From: Alphaproteobacteria bacterium
GTDB taxonomy: Bacteria > Pseudomonadota > Alphaproteobacteria > Rhizobiales > OSC116
Assembly: GCA_002400495.2 (NCBI GenBank)
Contig: NVQL02000075.1
Span: 1 to 64,000 of the forward strand
Reading direction: 5' to 3'
Length of the DNA stretch: 64,000 bases
This document shows positions 31,414 to 40,298 of the stretch, in pieces. Both the position numbers and the translations under genes were made by a program. The first letter of the stretch is position 1; each line of letters starts with the position of its first letter. A model generated the notes under the pieces. It worked only from the letters and a program-made list of their open reading frames with translations, had not been told where the DNA came from and made no database searches.

Positions 31414-32787
31414 ATGGAAATTTTTGAAAAACAACAAGCGGCATTTGCCGCCTCCATCGCGCCGACATTTGCCGATAGAATGGCTGATTTAGGCAAACTC
31501 TACACCACCATAAAGGCACATGAAAATGAGATTGCCGAGGCGATATCGGCCGATTTTGGGCATAGAAGTGCATTTGAAACTAAACTGGCCGAAACCTCGT
31601 TTATTCTGATTGATATCAAACACACAAGAAAGCATTTAAAAGCTTGGATGCGGCGCAAACGGCGCAAAGTGGCGTTGCATTTTAGGCCTGCAACTAACTA
31701 TGTTGAATATGCGCCCAAAGGCGTGGTGGGGATATTAAGCCCGTGGAATTACCCGTTTCAACTGGCGATGGCGCCGTTGATCGCCGCGATTGCGGCAGGG
31801 AATAGAGTGATGCTTAAGCCATCGGAATATACGCCGCAATGTAATGCGGTGATTAGGAAAATACTGGCTGATGTTTTTAATGAAGAGCAAGTGGCTGTGG
31901 TTGAAGGTGGCGCTAAAGTTGCGACTGAATTTAGCAGCTTGGCGTTTGACCATTTGTTTTTTACGGGGTCGAGCCGTGTGGGGAAATATGTGCTGCGAGC
32001 GGCGGCTGAAAATTTAACGCCTGTGACACTTGAATTGGGCGGACAATCGCCAGCTATTGTGGGTGAGAATTACAGCATTAAACACGCCGCTAAGCGTATT
32101 ATGGTGGGTAAATTATTGAATGCGGGGCAGACCTGCATTGCGCCTGACCATGTGTTGGTGCCGCAAAATAAAATAAGCGAAATGGTGCAGGCTTTGTTGA
32201 AAGAAGGGCGGAAATTATACCCGTCTATTATGAATAATGATGAATATAGCGCGATTATAAATGAAACGCAGCTTGAGCGGTTGCGCCATTTGCGTGATGG
32301 GGCGGTGCGGGACGGTGCGAGGGCTTATAATCTATACAAAGGCGATGACGAGAATGGCAAAATGATGCCAGTTATTCTTGACCATGTGACGCCAATTATG
32401 GGGGTGATGCGGGAGGAGATATTTGGGCCGATATTGCCTGTGGTGGGTTATGAAAATCTTGATCAGTTGATTGAATTTGTAAAGGGTGATGACAAGCCAT
32501 TGGCGGCATATTATTTTAGCCATGACCGTGCTGAATTGGATCGTTTGAGCGGTGAAATATTATGCGGCAATGTGACGATTAATGACACATTATTCCATGT
32601 GGCGCAGGCTGACTTGCCGTTTGGTGGCATTGGAGCGAGTGGCATGGGCACTTATCATGGTTATGATGGGTTTAAAACATTTAGCCATGCCAAAGGGGTG
32701 TTTAGGCAGGCGCGGCTGAATGCGGCTTGGATGCTGAACCCACCTTATTCGAAACTTGCTGGTAAAATTTTTGATTGGCTCAGTTGA
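31414..32787 (+). CDS. Aldehyde dehydrogenase (coniferyl-aldehyde dehydrogenase-like)
   Basis: 457 residues, the short ALDH form without the N-terminal extension. Catalytic residues are Asn112 (SPWNYPF), Glu207 (ELGGQSP) and Cys241 (GQTCIAPDH); cofactor-binding FTGSSRVGK and the C-terminal EEIFGPILPVV are intact. The QTCIAPDHVLV wording and short length resemble coniferyl-aldehyde and long-chain fatty-aldehyde dehydrogenases. It oxidises aldehydes to acids with NAD(P)+. The C-terminal residues after KGVFRQARLN may give weak membrane association. The apparent lack of a ribosome site and the adjacent palindrome are unusual. Confidence 0.9.
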   Translation: MEIFEKQQAAFAASIAPTFADRMADLGKLYTTIKAHENEIAEAISADFGHRSAFETKLAETSFILIDIKHTRKHLKAWMRRKRRKVALHFRPATNYVEYAPKGVVGILSPWNYPFQLAMAPLIAAIAAGNRVMLKPSEYTPQCNAVIRKILADVFNEEQVAVVEGGAKVATEFSSLAFDHLFFTGSSRVGKYVLRAAAENLTPVTLELGGQSPAIVGENYSIKHAAKRIMVGKLLNAGQTCIAPDHVLVPQNKISEMVQALLKEGRKLYPSIMNNDEYSAIINETQLERLRHLRDGAVRDGARAYNLYKGDDENGKMMPVILDHVTPIMGVMREEIFGPILPVVGYENLDQLIEFVKGDDKPLAAYYFSHDRAELDRLSGEILCGNVTINDTLFHVAQADLPFGGIGASGMGTYHGYDGFKTFSHAKGVFRQARLNAAWMLNPPYSKLAGKIFDWLS

Positions 32788-32934
32788 CGATCATTGGGAA
32801 TTACATTGTTATTATACAAAGTTGTTCATTGCTTTTTGCTTATGGTATGGCTGGGCATTGGCCATCATCACGGCTAATTACAATTGGCTGACACATGGTT
32901 GGCGAGTTTGGCTGCCGTCAAAACTCGATTAAAA

Positions 32935-33411
32935 TCAGTTGAAATAGATTTTTTGTTTATGCCCTGCTTGACGAATGACCTCATAAATCCTATCTATTAC
33001 ATAATGATTTTCAAAGCCAGCTTGGGCAATTTTTAATTTTCCTTCTTTGTGAATGATGACCAACTTACCGTTGGTGAAAAAGCCTGATTTTTTTATGGCT
33101 GATATATCCCGTAATTTCACACTTATAAGCCGAGAATTTATCAAGCTTTTGGGTGAAGAAATTTTATCTTTTTCAATCACAACCACTCTATTTCGCGAGC
33201 GGCTGAAATAATAAACAGATATTGAGTATATGAAGGCAGCTAGAGCAAACGCGAGAACTATATAATCAAATTTGGTTTTGGGAATTAGAATCAACTGCAT
33301 AATATTCATTTCATCTGTCACCTTCTCTATATGCCGCGCGATTAGTGGCAATATCCCCGTAAGAATAGTGAAAAAATAGAATTTAGGAGGTGGTTGATAA
33401 CGGAAATTCAT
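32935..33411 (-). CDS. Small membrane protein with PH-like C-terminal domain
   Basis: 158 residues, family not recognised. Two hydrophobic helices are visible, residues 12-24 and 50-70, followed by a basic turn (SRSRNR) and a cytoplasmic beta-rich domain: VVVIEKDKISSPKSLINSRLISVKLRDISAIKKSGFFTNGKLVIIHKEGKLKIAQAGFEN. This pattern is like bacterial PH (DUF304/YdbT-type) domains on membrane anchors. Codon use is more AT-rich than its neighbours. It may be a recent or fast-evolving gene. About 150 gene-free bases lie on its right. Confidence 0.5.
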   Translation of the reverse strand: MNFRYQPPPKFYFFTILTGILPLIARHIEKVTDEMNIMQLILIPKTKFDYIVLAFALAAFIYSISVYYFSRSRNRVVVIEKDKISSPKSLINSRLISVKLRDISAIKKSGFFTNGKLVIIHKEGKLKIAQAGFENHYVIDRIYEVIRQAGHKQKIYFN

Positions 33412-33473
33412 AAAACCTCAATAATATATACTAAAAATGAGACTATTGTGCCGCAATGTGTACAAAAAGCAAG

Positions 33474-34520
33474 TTAAAACTCGGTAATGACGCTGACGCC
33501 GTGGGTTTGGAATTTATCCATATTTGTTAGCACATCTATTGATTGTTCGAGGTTGATTTTTTGGCCTAGTAGCTTTTTTGGGTGTAGTAGACCTTGCTCG
33601 ATCATCTTGAACATTGGGGCGTATTTATGAGCTTGCATGCCGTGGCTGCCGAGGATTTCTAGCTCGTTGGCGATGACGGGGCCCATAGGAATGTTGGGGG
33701 CTGAATGAGTGGCTAGCATGAGGCCGACTTGGATGTGTTTGCCGCGTTTGGCGAGGCAGGCGATGGAATTGAGGCAGGTTTGGGTGTGGCCTAGCGCATC
33801 TAGCGAGACGTTGGCGCCGCCGTTGGTGAGGGCTTTTATGGCCTCTGCAACTTGTGGGGTTTTTTGTGAATTGATGGTTTTATCGGCGCCTAGATTTTGG
33901 GCGAATTTTAGTGTTTTGTCGTCAATGTCGATTGCGACCACTTGTGCGCCTTGGGCTTTGGCGATCATAATGGCTGAAAGGCCGACACCGCCGCAGCCGT
34001 GTACGGCCACCCAATCGCCTTGTTTGGTGCGGCCTTGATCTACCACGGCGCGAAAAGCGGTGACGAAACGGCAGCCTAATGAGGCGGCGGTGGCGAAATC
34101 CATATTATCGGGCAATTGGACTAGGTTTTCATTGGCATAATCGATGAAAACATATTGGGCGAAGCTGCCAAAATGGGTGAAGCCCGGTTGGAATTGGTTG
34201 TCGCAAACTTGTTGATCGCCGTTATGGCATTGCGGGCAATGGCCACAACCGCCAACAAATGGCACGGTGACGCGAGCATCTTGTTGCCAGCGTTTGACAT
34301 TTTTGCCGATGGCGGCGATTGTGCCTGCCAGCTCGTGGCCTGGTATATGCGGCAGGACAATGTCGGCATCGTGACCCATCCAGCCGTGCCAATCTGATCG
34401 GCACACGCCTGTGGCCTCAACTTTTATCACCACGCCATTATCTGCGCATTGCGGATCAGGCATGGTTTCTATTTTGGGGGTCTGTTTGAAATTGCGGTAG
34501 ACGACGGCTTTCATATTCAA
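33474..34520 (-). CDS. Zinc-dependent alcohol dehydrogenase
   Basis: 348 residues of the medium-chain dehydrogenase family. Catalytic zinc ligands are Cys40 ([10 protein letters not shown]) and His62-Glu63 (GHELAG), with a third Cys in ASLGCRF. Structural zinc is bound by Cys92, Cys95, Cys98 and Cys106. The Rossmann motif [30 protein letters not shown] shows NAD(H) preference (Asp after the second strand). Substrate not predictable; it could work with the nearby aldehyde dehydrogenase. The frame starts MNMK; either Met can be used. Confidence 0.9.
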   Translation of the reverse strand: MNMKAVVYRNFKQTPKIETMPDPQCADNGVVIKVEATGVCRSDWHGWMGHDADIVLPHIPGHELAGTIAAIGKNVKRWQQDARVTVPFVGGCGHCPQCHNGDQQVCDNQFQPGFTHFGSFAQYVFIDYANENLVQLPDNMDFATAASLGCRFVTAFRAVVDQGRTKQGDWVAVHGCGGVGLSAIMIAKAQGAQVVAIDIDDKTLKFAQNLGADKTINSQKTPQVAEAIKALTNGGANVSLDALGHTQTCLNSIACLAKRGKHIQVGLMLATHSAPNIPMGPVIANELEILGSHGMQAHKYAPMFKMIEQGLLHPKKLLGQKINLEQSIDVLTNMDKFQTHGVSVITEF

Positions 34521-34619
34521 CTCATAAATTTGGATTTATTTGAAACTTAGGTTGTTTTTTTGGCGCTGTCATTTAATATCCGAGTTAACGTTCATATAAT
34601 TGAGTATTAAGGGAAAAAA

Positions 34620-35582
34620 ATGGAATATGATTATTTGGTCGACAAGGCGTCTTGGCCCACACTAAACGACTTGCAGCCGCTCGATACTGAGGATAATAGT
34701 GTTAAGGCCATTGCGGCTCATCGGCAAAAAGGCGTTGATCAATCACGGCTTGACCAAGTGGGTTATAAGCCGACAAAAATTATACATGTTGAGGGCTTAA
34801 ATGGTGCGCCTGACGTAGAATTGCGGGTATTTGGTGCTTTGGGCGGGTTGGAAAAACCTGTGCTTTATCATATTCATGGTGGTGGTTACGTATTTGGCGC
34901 GGCAGAAAGCAATGATGATCGTAATTGGGTCATGGCCCAGCAGAATGACTGTATTGTTGTTTCGGTGGCTTATCGCAAGCCGCCCGAAGACCCGTTTCCT
35001 GCACCATTAGAAGACTGTTATGCGGGCTTGGCTTGGATATTTCGTAACGCCAACGAAATAAATATTGATCGTAGTAAAATTGTCATCACTGGTGACAGTG
35101 CGGGTGCGGGTTTGGCCGCTGCCACGGCGTTAATGGCGCATGATTTGGGCGAGGTTCGGCTGGCTGGGCAGGTGTTGATTTACCCGATGGCAGATTATCG
35201 CACAGGCGGGCCTGACGAAATATCGCCCAACCCAACCACTGGCCATTATGTGTGGAAACGCAACTATAACCAATTTGGCTGGAAACATTATCGGGGTGAT
35301 TATGACCTCGCTGATGCGGATAATGGATATTTTTCGCCTGTTTTGCGCAAAGATTTATCTGACATTGCGCCTGTATATATTGCCACAGGGGCGCTTGATT
35401 TGTTTTTGGAAGAAAACTTGAGTTATGCAACGCGGGTGTCTAAAGCTGGCGTGCCGATGGAATTGCATGTTTACCCCGGCGCGGTGCATGGTTTTTATAA
35501 TTTTGGCGATTGTGCGATCAGCCGTAAATTTATTGCCGACCGCAATGTGGCCTTGGCGTGTTTTTGGGGGCGTGATAGCTGA
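34620..35582 (+). CDS. Alpha/beta hydrolase fold-3 esterase (HSL family)
   Basis: 320 residues. The oxyanion-hole motif HGGGYVFG (86-93) and nucleophile elbow GDSAGAG with Ser160 define the hormone-sensitive-lipase family. Acid and histidine are in TGALDLFLEENL and YPGAVHGFYNF. These esterases cleave short-chain or acylated substrates in the cytoplasm. AAGGGAA precedes the ATG. It leads a plus-strand group with an SRPBCC gene and a PEBP-like gene, each separated by 50-120 bases. Confidence 0.9.
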   Translation: MEYDYLVDKASWPTLNDLQPLDTEDNSVKAIAAHRQKGVDQSRLDQVGYKPTKIIHVEGLNGAPDVELRVFGALGGLEKPVLYHIHGGGYVFGAAESNDDRNWVMAQQNDCIVVSVAYRKPPEDPFPAPLEDCYAGLAWIFRNANEINIDRSKIVITGDSAGAGLAAATALMAHDLGEVRLAGQVLIYPMADYRTGGPDEISPNPTTGHYVWKRNYNQFGWKHYRGDYDLADADNGYFSPVLRKDLSDIAPVYIATGALDLFLEENLSYATRVSKAGVPMELHVYPGAVHGFYNFGDCAISRKFIADRNVALACFWGRDS

Positions 35583-35699
35583 GTTTAGGCTGATATATTG
35601 GGTTTGGTTCGACATAAAGCTTTAAGACAGGCGAGTGATTTCAATTTATAATGATTGGAGCGCTCGGGGAGGCTTACTAGCAACTGAAGGAGACCTTTA

Positions 35700-36089
35700 A
35701 TGTCTGAGAGAATTGAACAGGAAGAAATTATAAATGCATCGACTGCCGATATATATGCGGCCTTAACCGAAGCTGATATTTTTAGAGACATGACCGGCCC
35801 GCCAGCTCAAATTTCGGCTGATGAAGGTGGTGAATTTTCTTTGTTTGGTGGCTTTATCACGGGTCGTAATGTTGAATTGGTACCCGATGTACGTTTGGTG
35901 CAGGCTTGGCGTTCTAAAAGTTGGGATGAAGGCGTATATTCTTTGGTTTTATTTACGTTTGAAGACGCTGCTGGCAAAACATTGGTTAAGCTTGTGCATA
36001 CTGGCTTTCCTGTCGACCAAAAACCGCATTTGGAAGAAGGTTGGCATAAAAATTATTGGAGCCATTTAAGCGAAAAATTCCCCGCCTAA
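35700..36089 (+). CDS. SRPBCC/AHSA1-domain protein
   Basis: 129 residues with the activator-of-Hsp90-homologue-like helix-grip fold: EQEEIINASTADIYAALTEADIFRDMTGPPAQISADEGGEFSLFGGFITGRNVELVPDVRLVQAWRS, then YSLVLFTFED and LVHTGFP. The stretch GG.FSLFGG.ITGRN..L.P...LVQAWR is a strong AHSA1 signature. Likely a small ligand-binding or stress protein. AAGGAGA ribosome site. Confidence 0.88.
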   Translation: MSERIEQEEIINASTADIYAALTEADIFRDMTGPPAQISADEGGEFSLFGGFITGRNVELVPDVRLVQAWRSKSWDEGVYSLVLFTFEDAAGKTLVKLVHTGFPVDQKPHLEEGWHKNYWSHLSEKFPA

Positions 36090-36141
36090 TAAATGCCTTA
36101 ATTATAGCTAATTCTCGAATGATAATGACTGGAGGGAAATT

Positions 36142-36666
36142 ATGATTGGACATAAATTTATACTTGGCTTAATGGCCGTAGCCATATTCGCACCAATTCA
36201 GGTGATGGCGGCTGATATGAGTGCCCAAATTACCGATGCCGCTTGGGATGGAAAAACTGTGCCAGAAGGACAGCAATGCAACCGATTTGGTGGCAAAGCT
36301 ATGTCGCCTACACTTAATGTGATGGACATTCCTGCTGAAGCTGATGCGCTGCTCATCGCGTTTGATGACAGAAGCTATGGACCGATGAATTATGGTGGGC
36401 ATGGACAAGTGATATATAATATAACAAAAGGTGTTGGACAGGTTGATGTGCCATCAATTGCACCGCACACTTTTGATTTACCTGAAGGCTTTGAATTATT
36501 AGCCGCGCATAGAGGCCCAAATTGGGACACTGCTGGCGCTTACATGCCGCCGTGCTCTGGTGGGCAGGGCAATGAATATGTAATCGTGGTGAAAGCCGTT
36601 ACCATGAACGGTAAAAAAGTGGATAAGGCTTTGACTAAAACTGATGTGCCAATGGGTAAGTATTGA
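36142..36666 (+). CDS. Periplasmic PEBP-like protein
   Basis: 174 residues. A signal peptide ends at about residue 23 (QVMAA). The mature part follows the phosphatidylethanolamine-binding-protein plan: RFGGKAMSPTLNVMDIPAEADALLIAFDDRSY (the SP.L...P......L...D segment), GGHGQVIYNI, and AGAYMPPCSGGQGNEYVIVVKAV (the Y.PPCP..G.H-like region). It differs from typical YbhB/YbcL in the DPD motif, so assignment to the family is tentative. Ligand unknown. It nearly abuts the convergent pgm gene. Confidence 0.65.
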   Translation: MIGHKFILGLMAVAIFAPIQVMAADMSAQITDAAWDGKTVPEGQQCNRFGGKAMSPTLNVMDIPAEADALLIAFDDRSYGPMNYGGHGQVIYNITKGVGQVDVPSIAPHTFDLPEGFELLAAHRGPNWDTAGAYMPPCSGGQGNEYVIVVKAVTMNGKKVDKALTKTDVPMGKY

Positions 36667-36682
36667 GGGTAAGTATTAATAA

Positions 36683-38314
36683 CTAGGTCATGACGTTGGG
36701 TGCATTGCGACCTGTGCGGGTTGGCAGTTCACTGATGGCTAAAATGGCTTTATTGGCGGCGCTTAGGGCTGATTGCACTTCTAGGAAATGATCGGCATGT
36801 TGGTTGACATATTGCTCTAAATATACGCGCAATGTCGCGCCTTGCGTGCCTGTGCCTGACATGCGGATGACCGCCCTGCCCTCGCCTTTAAAATTAATGC
36901 GGATGCCTTGATGGTGGCTGACTGAGCCATCAACGGGGTCGGTATATGAAAATTCATCGGCAGAAGCAACCTCTAAGCCAGCAAAACTTTGGCCTGCGAG
37001 TGATGGCAATTGGACAATTAAATCGGCCATTAAATTTTTGGCAGCTTGGCTGTCTACCGCCTCATAATCGTGCCGCGAATAGTAATTGCGGCCATATTCT
37101 GCCCAATGTTCGGCTAAAATTTCGGCGACTGATTGTTTGCGCACGGCTAGGATGTTGAGCCATAGTAAAACTGCCCAGAGGCCATCTTTTTCGCGCACAT
37201 GGTTAGAGCCTGTGCCTGCGCTTTCCTCGCCGCATAAGGTGGCTTTACCTGCGTCTAATAAATTGCCGAAAAACTTCCAGCCTGTGGGAGTTTCGAAGCT
37301 GGCTATGCCCATTTTGGCGGCGACTTTATCGCAAGCTGAGCTGGTTGGCATGCTGCGGGCGACGCCTGCAAGACCCGCTTTATAGCCTTTGGCTAGGTGG
37401 GCATTGGCGACCAGAACGGCGAGGCTATCGGATGGGGTGACATAGGCATTTGCGCCGACAATCATGTTGCGGTCGCCGTCGCCATCTGATGCCGCGCCAA
37501 AATCTGGGGCTTGATCGGAGAACATTTCATCCATCAGGCCTTTTGCCCAGACGGGATTGGGATCGGGGTGGTAGCCACCGAAATTTTCTAATGGTATCGC
37601 GTTGATGACTGTGCCTTGTTGTGCGCCTAAAATATCTTGTAATATTGCGGTGGCATAGGGGCCTGTGACGGCGTGCATGGCATCGAAGCGCATGGTGAAA
37701 CCTGAGGCGAATAAAGCTTTAATTTGATCGAAATCGAATAATTGTTGCATGAGAATTTGATAATCGGCCACGGGATCGACAATCTCGACTTGCATATTAG
37801 CCAGATTTTGTATGCCGATTTTGCCGAGGTCGATATTGGCTGTGTTTAAAATTTTATATTCCGTTATGGTTTGGGTTTGCACCACCATTTTGTCGGTGAC
37901 TTTTTCGGGGGCTGGGCCGCCATTTGAGATGTTATATTTTACCCCAAAATCTTCGTCTATACCCCCCGGGTTGTGGCTGGCTGACAGAATCAGGCCGCCA
38001 TCGGTTTTGTTGAGGCGGATGAGATGTGAGGCGGCGGGGGTGGAGAGCAGGCCATTTTGCCCGACAATGATTTTATGTGCGCCATTGGCCGCGGCCATTT
38101 TTAATATGGTTTGAATGGCGGGTTGATTGAAAAAGCGGCCATCGCCACCCACCACAAATGTTTTGCCTTTTGCGCCGCCGATGGCATTGAATGTGGCTTG
38201 GATGAAATTCTCTAAATAATGAGTTTGCATAAAAATGCGGGTTTTTTTACGCAAACCTGATGTGCCTGGTTGTTGGCCTTCTATTGGGGCTGTTTTAACA
38301 ACTTTAACGCTCAT
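36683..38314 (-). CDS. pgm: Phosphoglucomutase (alpha-D-glucose specific)
   Basis: 543 residues, usual length. The phosphoserine is Ser113 in LILSASHNPGGID; the metal loop is DGDGDRNMIVG, and the sugar-binding loop CGEESAGTGSNHVREKDGLWAVL is complete. The C-terminal phosphate site is RMSGTGTQGATLR. It interconverts glucose-6-phosphate and glucose-1-phosphate, linking glycolysis to the GlgC reaction. Last gene of the glgB-C-A-X-malQ-pgm run, starting 1 base after the malQ stop. Confidence 0.95.
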   Translation of the reverse strand: MSVKVVKTAPIEGQQPGTSGLRKKTRIFMQTHYLENFIQATFNAIGGAKGKTFVVGGDGRFFNQPAIQTILKMAAANGAHKIIVGQNGLLSTPAASHLIRLNKTDGGLILSASHNPGGIDEDFGVKYNISNGGPAPEKVTDKMVVQTQTITEYKILNTANIDLGKIGIQNLANMQVEIVDPVADYQILMQQLFDFDQIKALFASGFTMRFDAMHAVTGPYATAILQDILGAQQGTVINAIPLENFGGYHPDPNPVWAKGLMDEMFSDQAPDFGAASDGDGDRNMIVGANAYVTPSDSLAVLVANAHLAKGYKAGLAGVARSMPTSSACDKVAAKMGIASFETPTGWKFFGNLLDAGKATLCGEESAGTGSNHVREKDGLWAVLLWLNILAVRKQSVAEILAEHWAEYGRNYYSRHDYEAVDSQAAKNLMADLIVQLPSLAGQSFAGLEVASADEFSYTDPVDGSVSHHQGIRINFKGEGRAVIRMSGTGTQGATLRVYLEQYVNQHADHFLEVQSALSAANKAILAISELPTRTGRNAPNVMT

Positions 38315-38315
38315 T

Positions 38316-40298
38316 TCACTCTCCGCTTACTTTGGTGACACCGCGGCCTGCATTGCGCATTAATTGACCTATTTGTTTCAGCTTAACGTTTTGGTCAAAT
38401 TTTTCAACTTCTATGGCATTGCGCCGCCGCCAATTGGGGTGTTCATCTATCGTACCAGGTAGGTTTGGGGCTTGCTCAACTTCGAAAATATCATCGGCTT
38501 GTAAGGAGATCATGCTGGCGGGTGATGCGGCTAATATATTGTTGATGCCATCGCGAAAGCCATTAAAATCGGCAGATTTTTGTTGCCCTGCTTGGGTGAG
38601 GATGGTTTCGACTTCATACTCCCTTTGCTGGTGAGACGCGCCGACTTGAGCCTCCTCAACCCAGTCTAATTTTTGCCACCAGTCGATGTCGGTTTTTTGA
38701 TGGTAGCCTTTAAGGGTTGGGGTGTCATGGGTGGCAAAACAGGCTAAAGTTTGCGGATCAAGCTGAGCATGAGGGTTAAATTCGCCTTGGTCATTTTTGT
38801 CATATTGCAGCACGCTATAGCTATAGAGGCCACGGCTGCGCATGGTTTGGCGAAAGCCGTTTGGCACAAGGCCGAGATCTTCGCCGACCACCACTGTTTT
38901 GGCGCGCTCGGCCTCGATGGCAATGACCGCTAAAATGCTTTCAAATGGTTGCTTAATATAGCCGCCTGGCGCGCCATTATCGGGCAGCCAATAGCTTCTG
39001 TTCATGCCCAAAACATGATCTATACGCAGCATAGACGCGTGGCGCATAGATGTGCGCAAAGCCTGACGTAAAGCTGAGTATTGAGTGGTTTTGTGCTTTG
39101 ACGGGGCGTAAGCGGTTAAGCCCCAATTTTGGCCTGCTGGGCTTAAATGATCGGGCGGCGCACCAATGGATACATGATCTGCCACGGCATTAGATGCACA
39201 CCATGTTTCGGCGCCGCCGCGCCGCGAACCGACCGCTAAATCAAGATAAAGGCCCAAATTCATGCCTGAACTCAAGGCGTTTTGCTGCACATAGGATAAT
39301 TGTTGATCGGCGGTATATTGCAACCATTTATGAAATTCGACCCGTGGTGCCAACTGCCATTGCAAGTTTTGGGGAATTTGGTTTGCCTGTTGCATTTCGC
39401 GGGGCCAGCCACGCCAGTCGCTGCCATAAATTTCGCTAAGGGCTTCATATAATGCGAAAGATGATAGGTGACTGCCTCCAGCTGCGCAAAATTCTATGAA
39501 GTTTTTACTGGGTTGATAGGATGAAAATGTGGCTTCTAACGCCAATTGATGACTAGTTTTATGCTCTGCATAATCGATAAATTCGGATTTTTTGGCTGAA
39601 CCACTTTCAGACGGCACGGCTATATAACTTATGTTTAAAAAGCCGCGATGTGATGGTGAATAAGGGCTAATAAGACCCTCGGACCAGCCCATAGCATGTA
39701 TCGGGTTAATGCCAACAAAATCGGCACCCTCGGTGGCAAACGCCCCGACAACAGTGGATAGGTTGGAAAAATCGCCCAGCCCATGATTGTTTTTGCTGTT
39801 CAGCGCATAAAGTGCGGTATTGACGCCCCAAATGTTGCTTTTGCCACTCAGTGCGGCCACAGAAGGCGCGCGTTCGGGGGCACAAATTAGGCTGACATTC
39901 TCGGTTTGGTGGGCTGATTTTACGATTAAATTGTGAATACCAGATGGCATGATGGGCAATATAATGTCAGCATCTTGATCATCGTTTTGGCGACCGAAAC
40001 GCATGGTGCCATCTTCAAGTTCCACATGCCAATCGACAGTTTGCTGATTGGATATGCGGTTGGTTTGACCTGTTGTGATGATGATTTCTTCTGGCAGGTG
40101 ACGGGCGGTTTTTTGGGCTTTTATTTCGGCCAAATGCTCGGTAATCATCGCTGCATTATCGACTACAATGCCGTTACCAACTAACAGTGCCAATTGCGTA
40201 TCGGGACTGGTGGCTTGAATGTTGCCATCCAAGTCGCTAAAGCTGTCAAAAATGCCGTAATGGGCTGCTAATTTATTAAGGGGGACATTGATATTCAT
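38316..40298 (-). CDS. malQ: 4-alpha-glucanotransferase (amylomaltase)
   Basis: 660 residues, GH77. An N-terminal extension (about residues 1-140, beta-rich) precedes the barrel, as in the long proteobacterial MalQ. Catalytic features: nucleophile region SMLRIDHVLGMNRSYWLP, acid/base in VVGEDLGLVPNGFR, and FATHDTPTLKGYH near the end of the barrel. It transfers glucan chains between maltodextrins, recycling those released by GlgX. It overlaps the glgX stop by one base, so the genes are co-translated. Confidence 0.93.
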   Translation of the reverse strand: MNINVPLNKLAAHYGIFDSFSDLDGNIQATSPDTQLALLVGNGIVVDNAAMITEHLAEIKAQKTARHLPEEIIITTGQTNRISNQQTVDWHVELEDGTMRFGRQNDDQDADIILPIMPSGIHNLIVKSAHQTENVSLICAPERAPSVAALSGKSNIWGVNTALYALNSKNNHGLGDFSNLSTVVGAFATEGADFVGINPIHAMGWSEGLISPYSPSHRGFLNISYIAVPSESGSAKKSEFIDYAEHKTSHQLALEATFSSYQPSKNFIEFCAAGGSHLSSFALYEALSEIYGSDWRGWPREMQQANQIPQNLQWQLAPRVEFHKWLQYTADQQLSYVQQNALSSGMNLGLYLDLAVGSRRGGAETWCASNAVADHVSIGAPPDHLSPAGQNWGLTAYAPSKHKTTQYSALRQALRTSMRHASMLRIDHVLGMNRSYWLPDNGAPGGYIKQPFESILAVIAIEAERAKTVVVGEDLGLVPNGFRQTMRSRGLYSYSVLQYDKNDQGEFNPHAQLDPQTLACFATHDTPTLKGYHQKTDIDWWQKLDWVEEAQVGASHQQREYEVETILTQAGQQKSADFNGFRDGINNILAASPASMISLQADDIFEVEQAPNLPGTIDEHPNWRRRNAIEVEKFDQNVKLKQIGQLMRNAGRGVTKVSGE

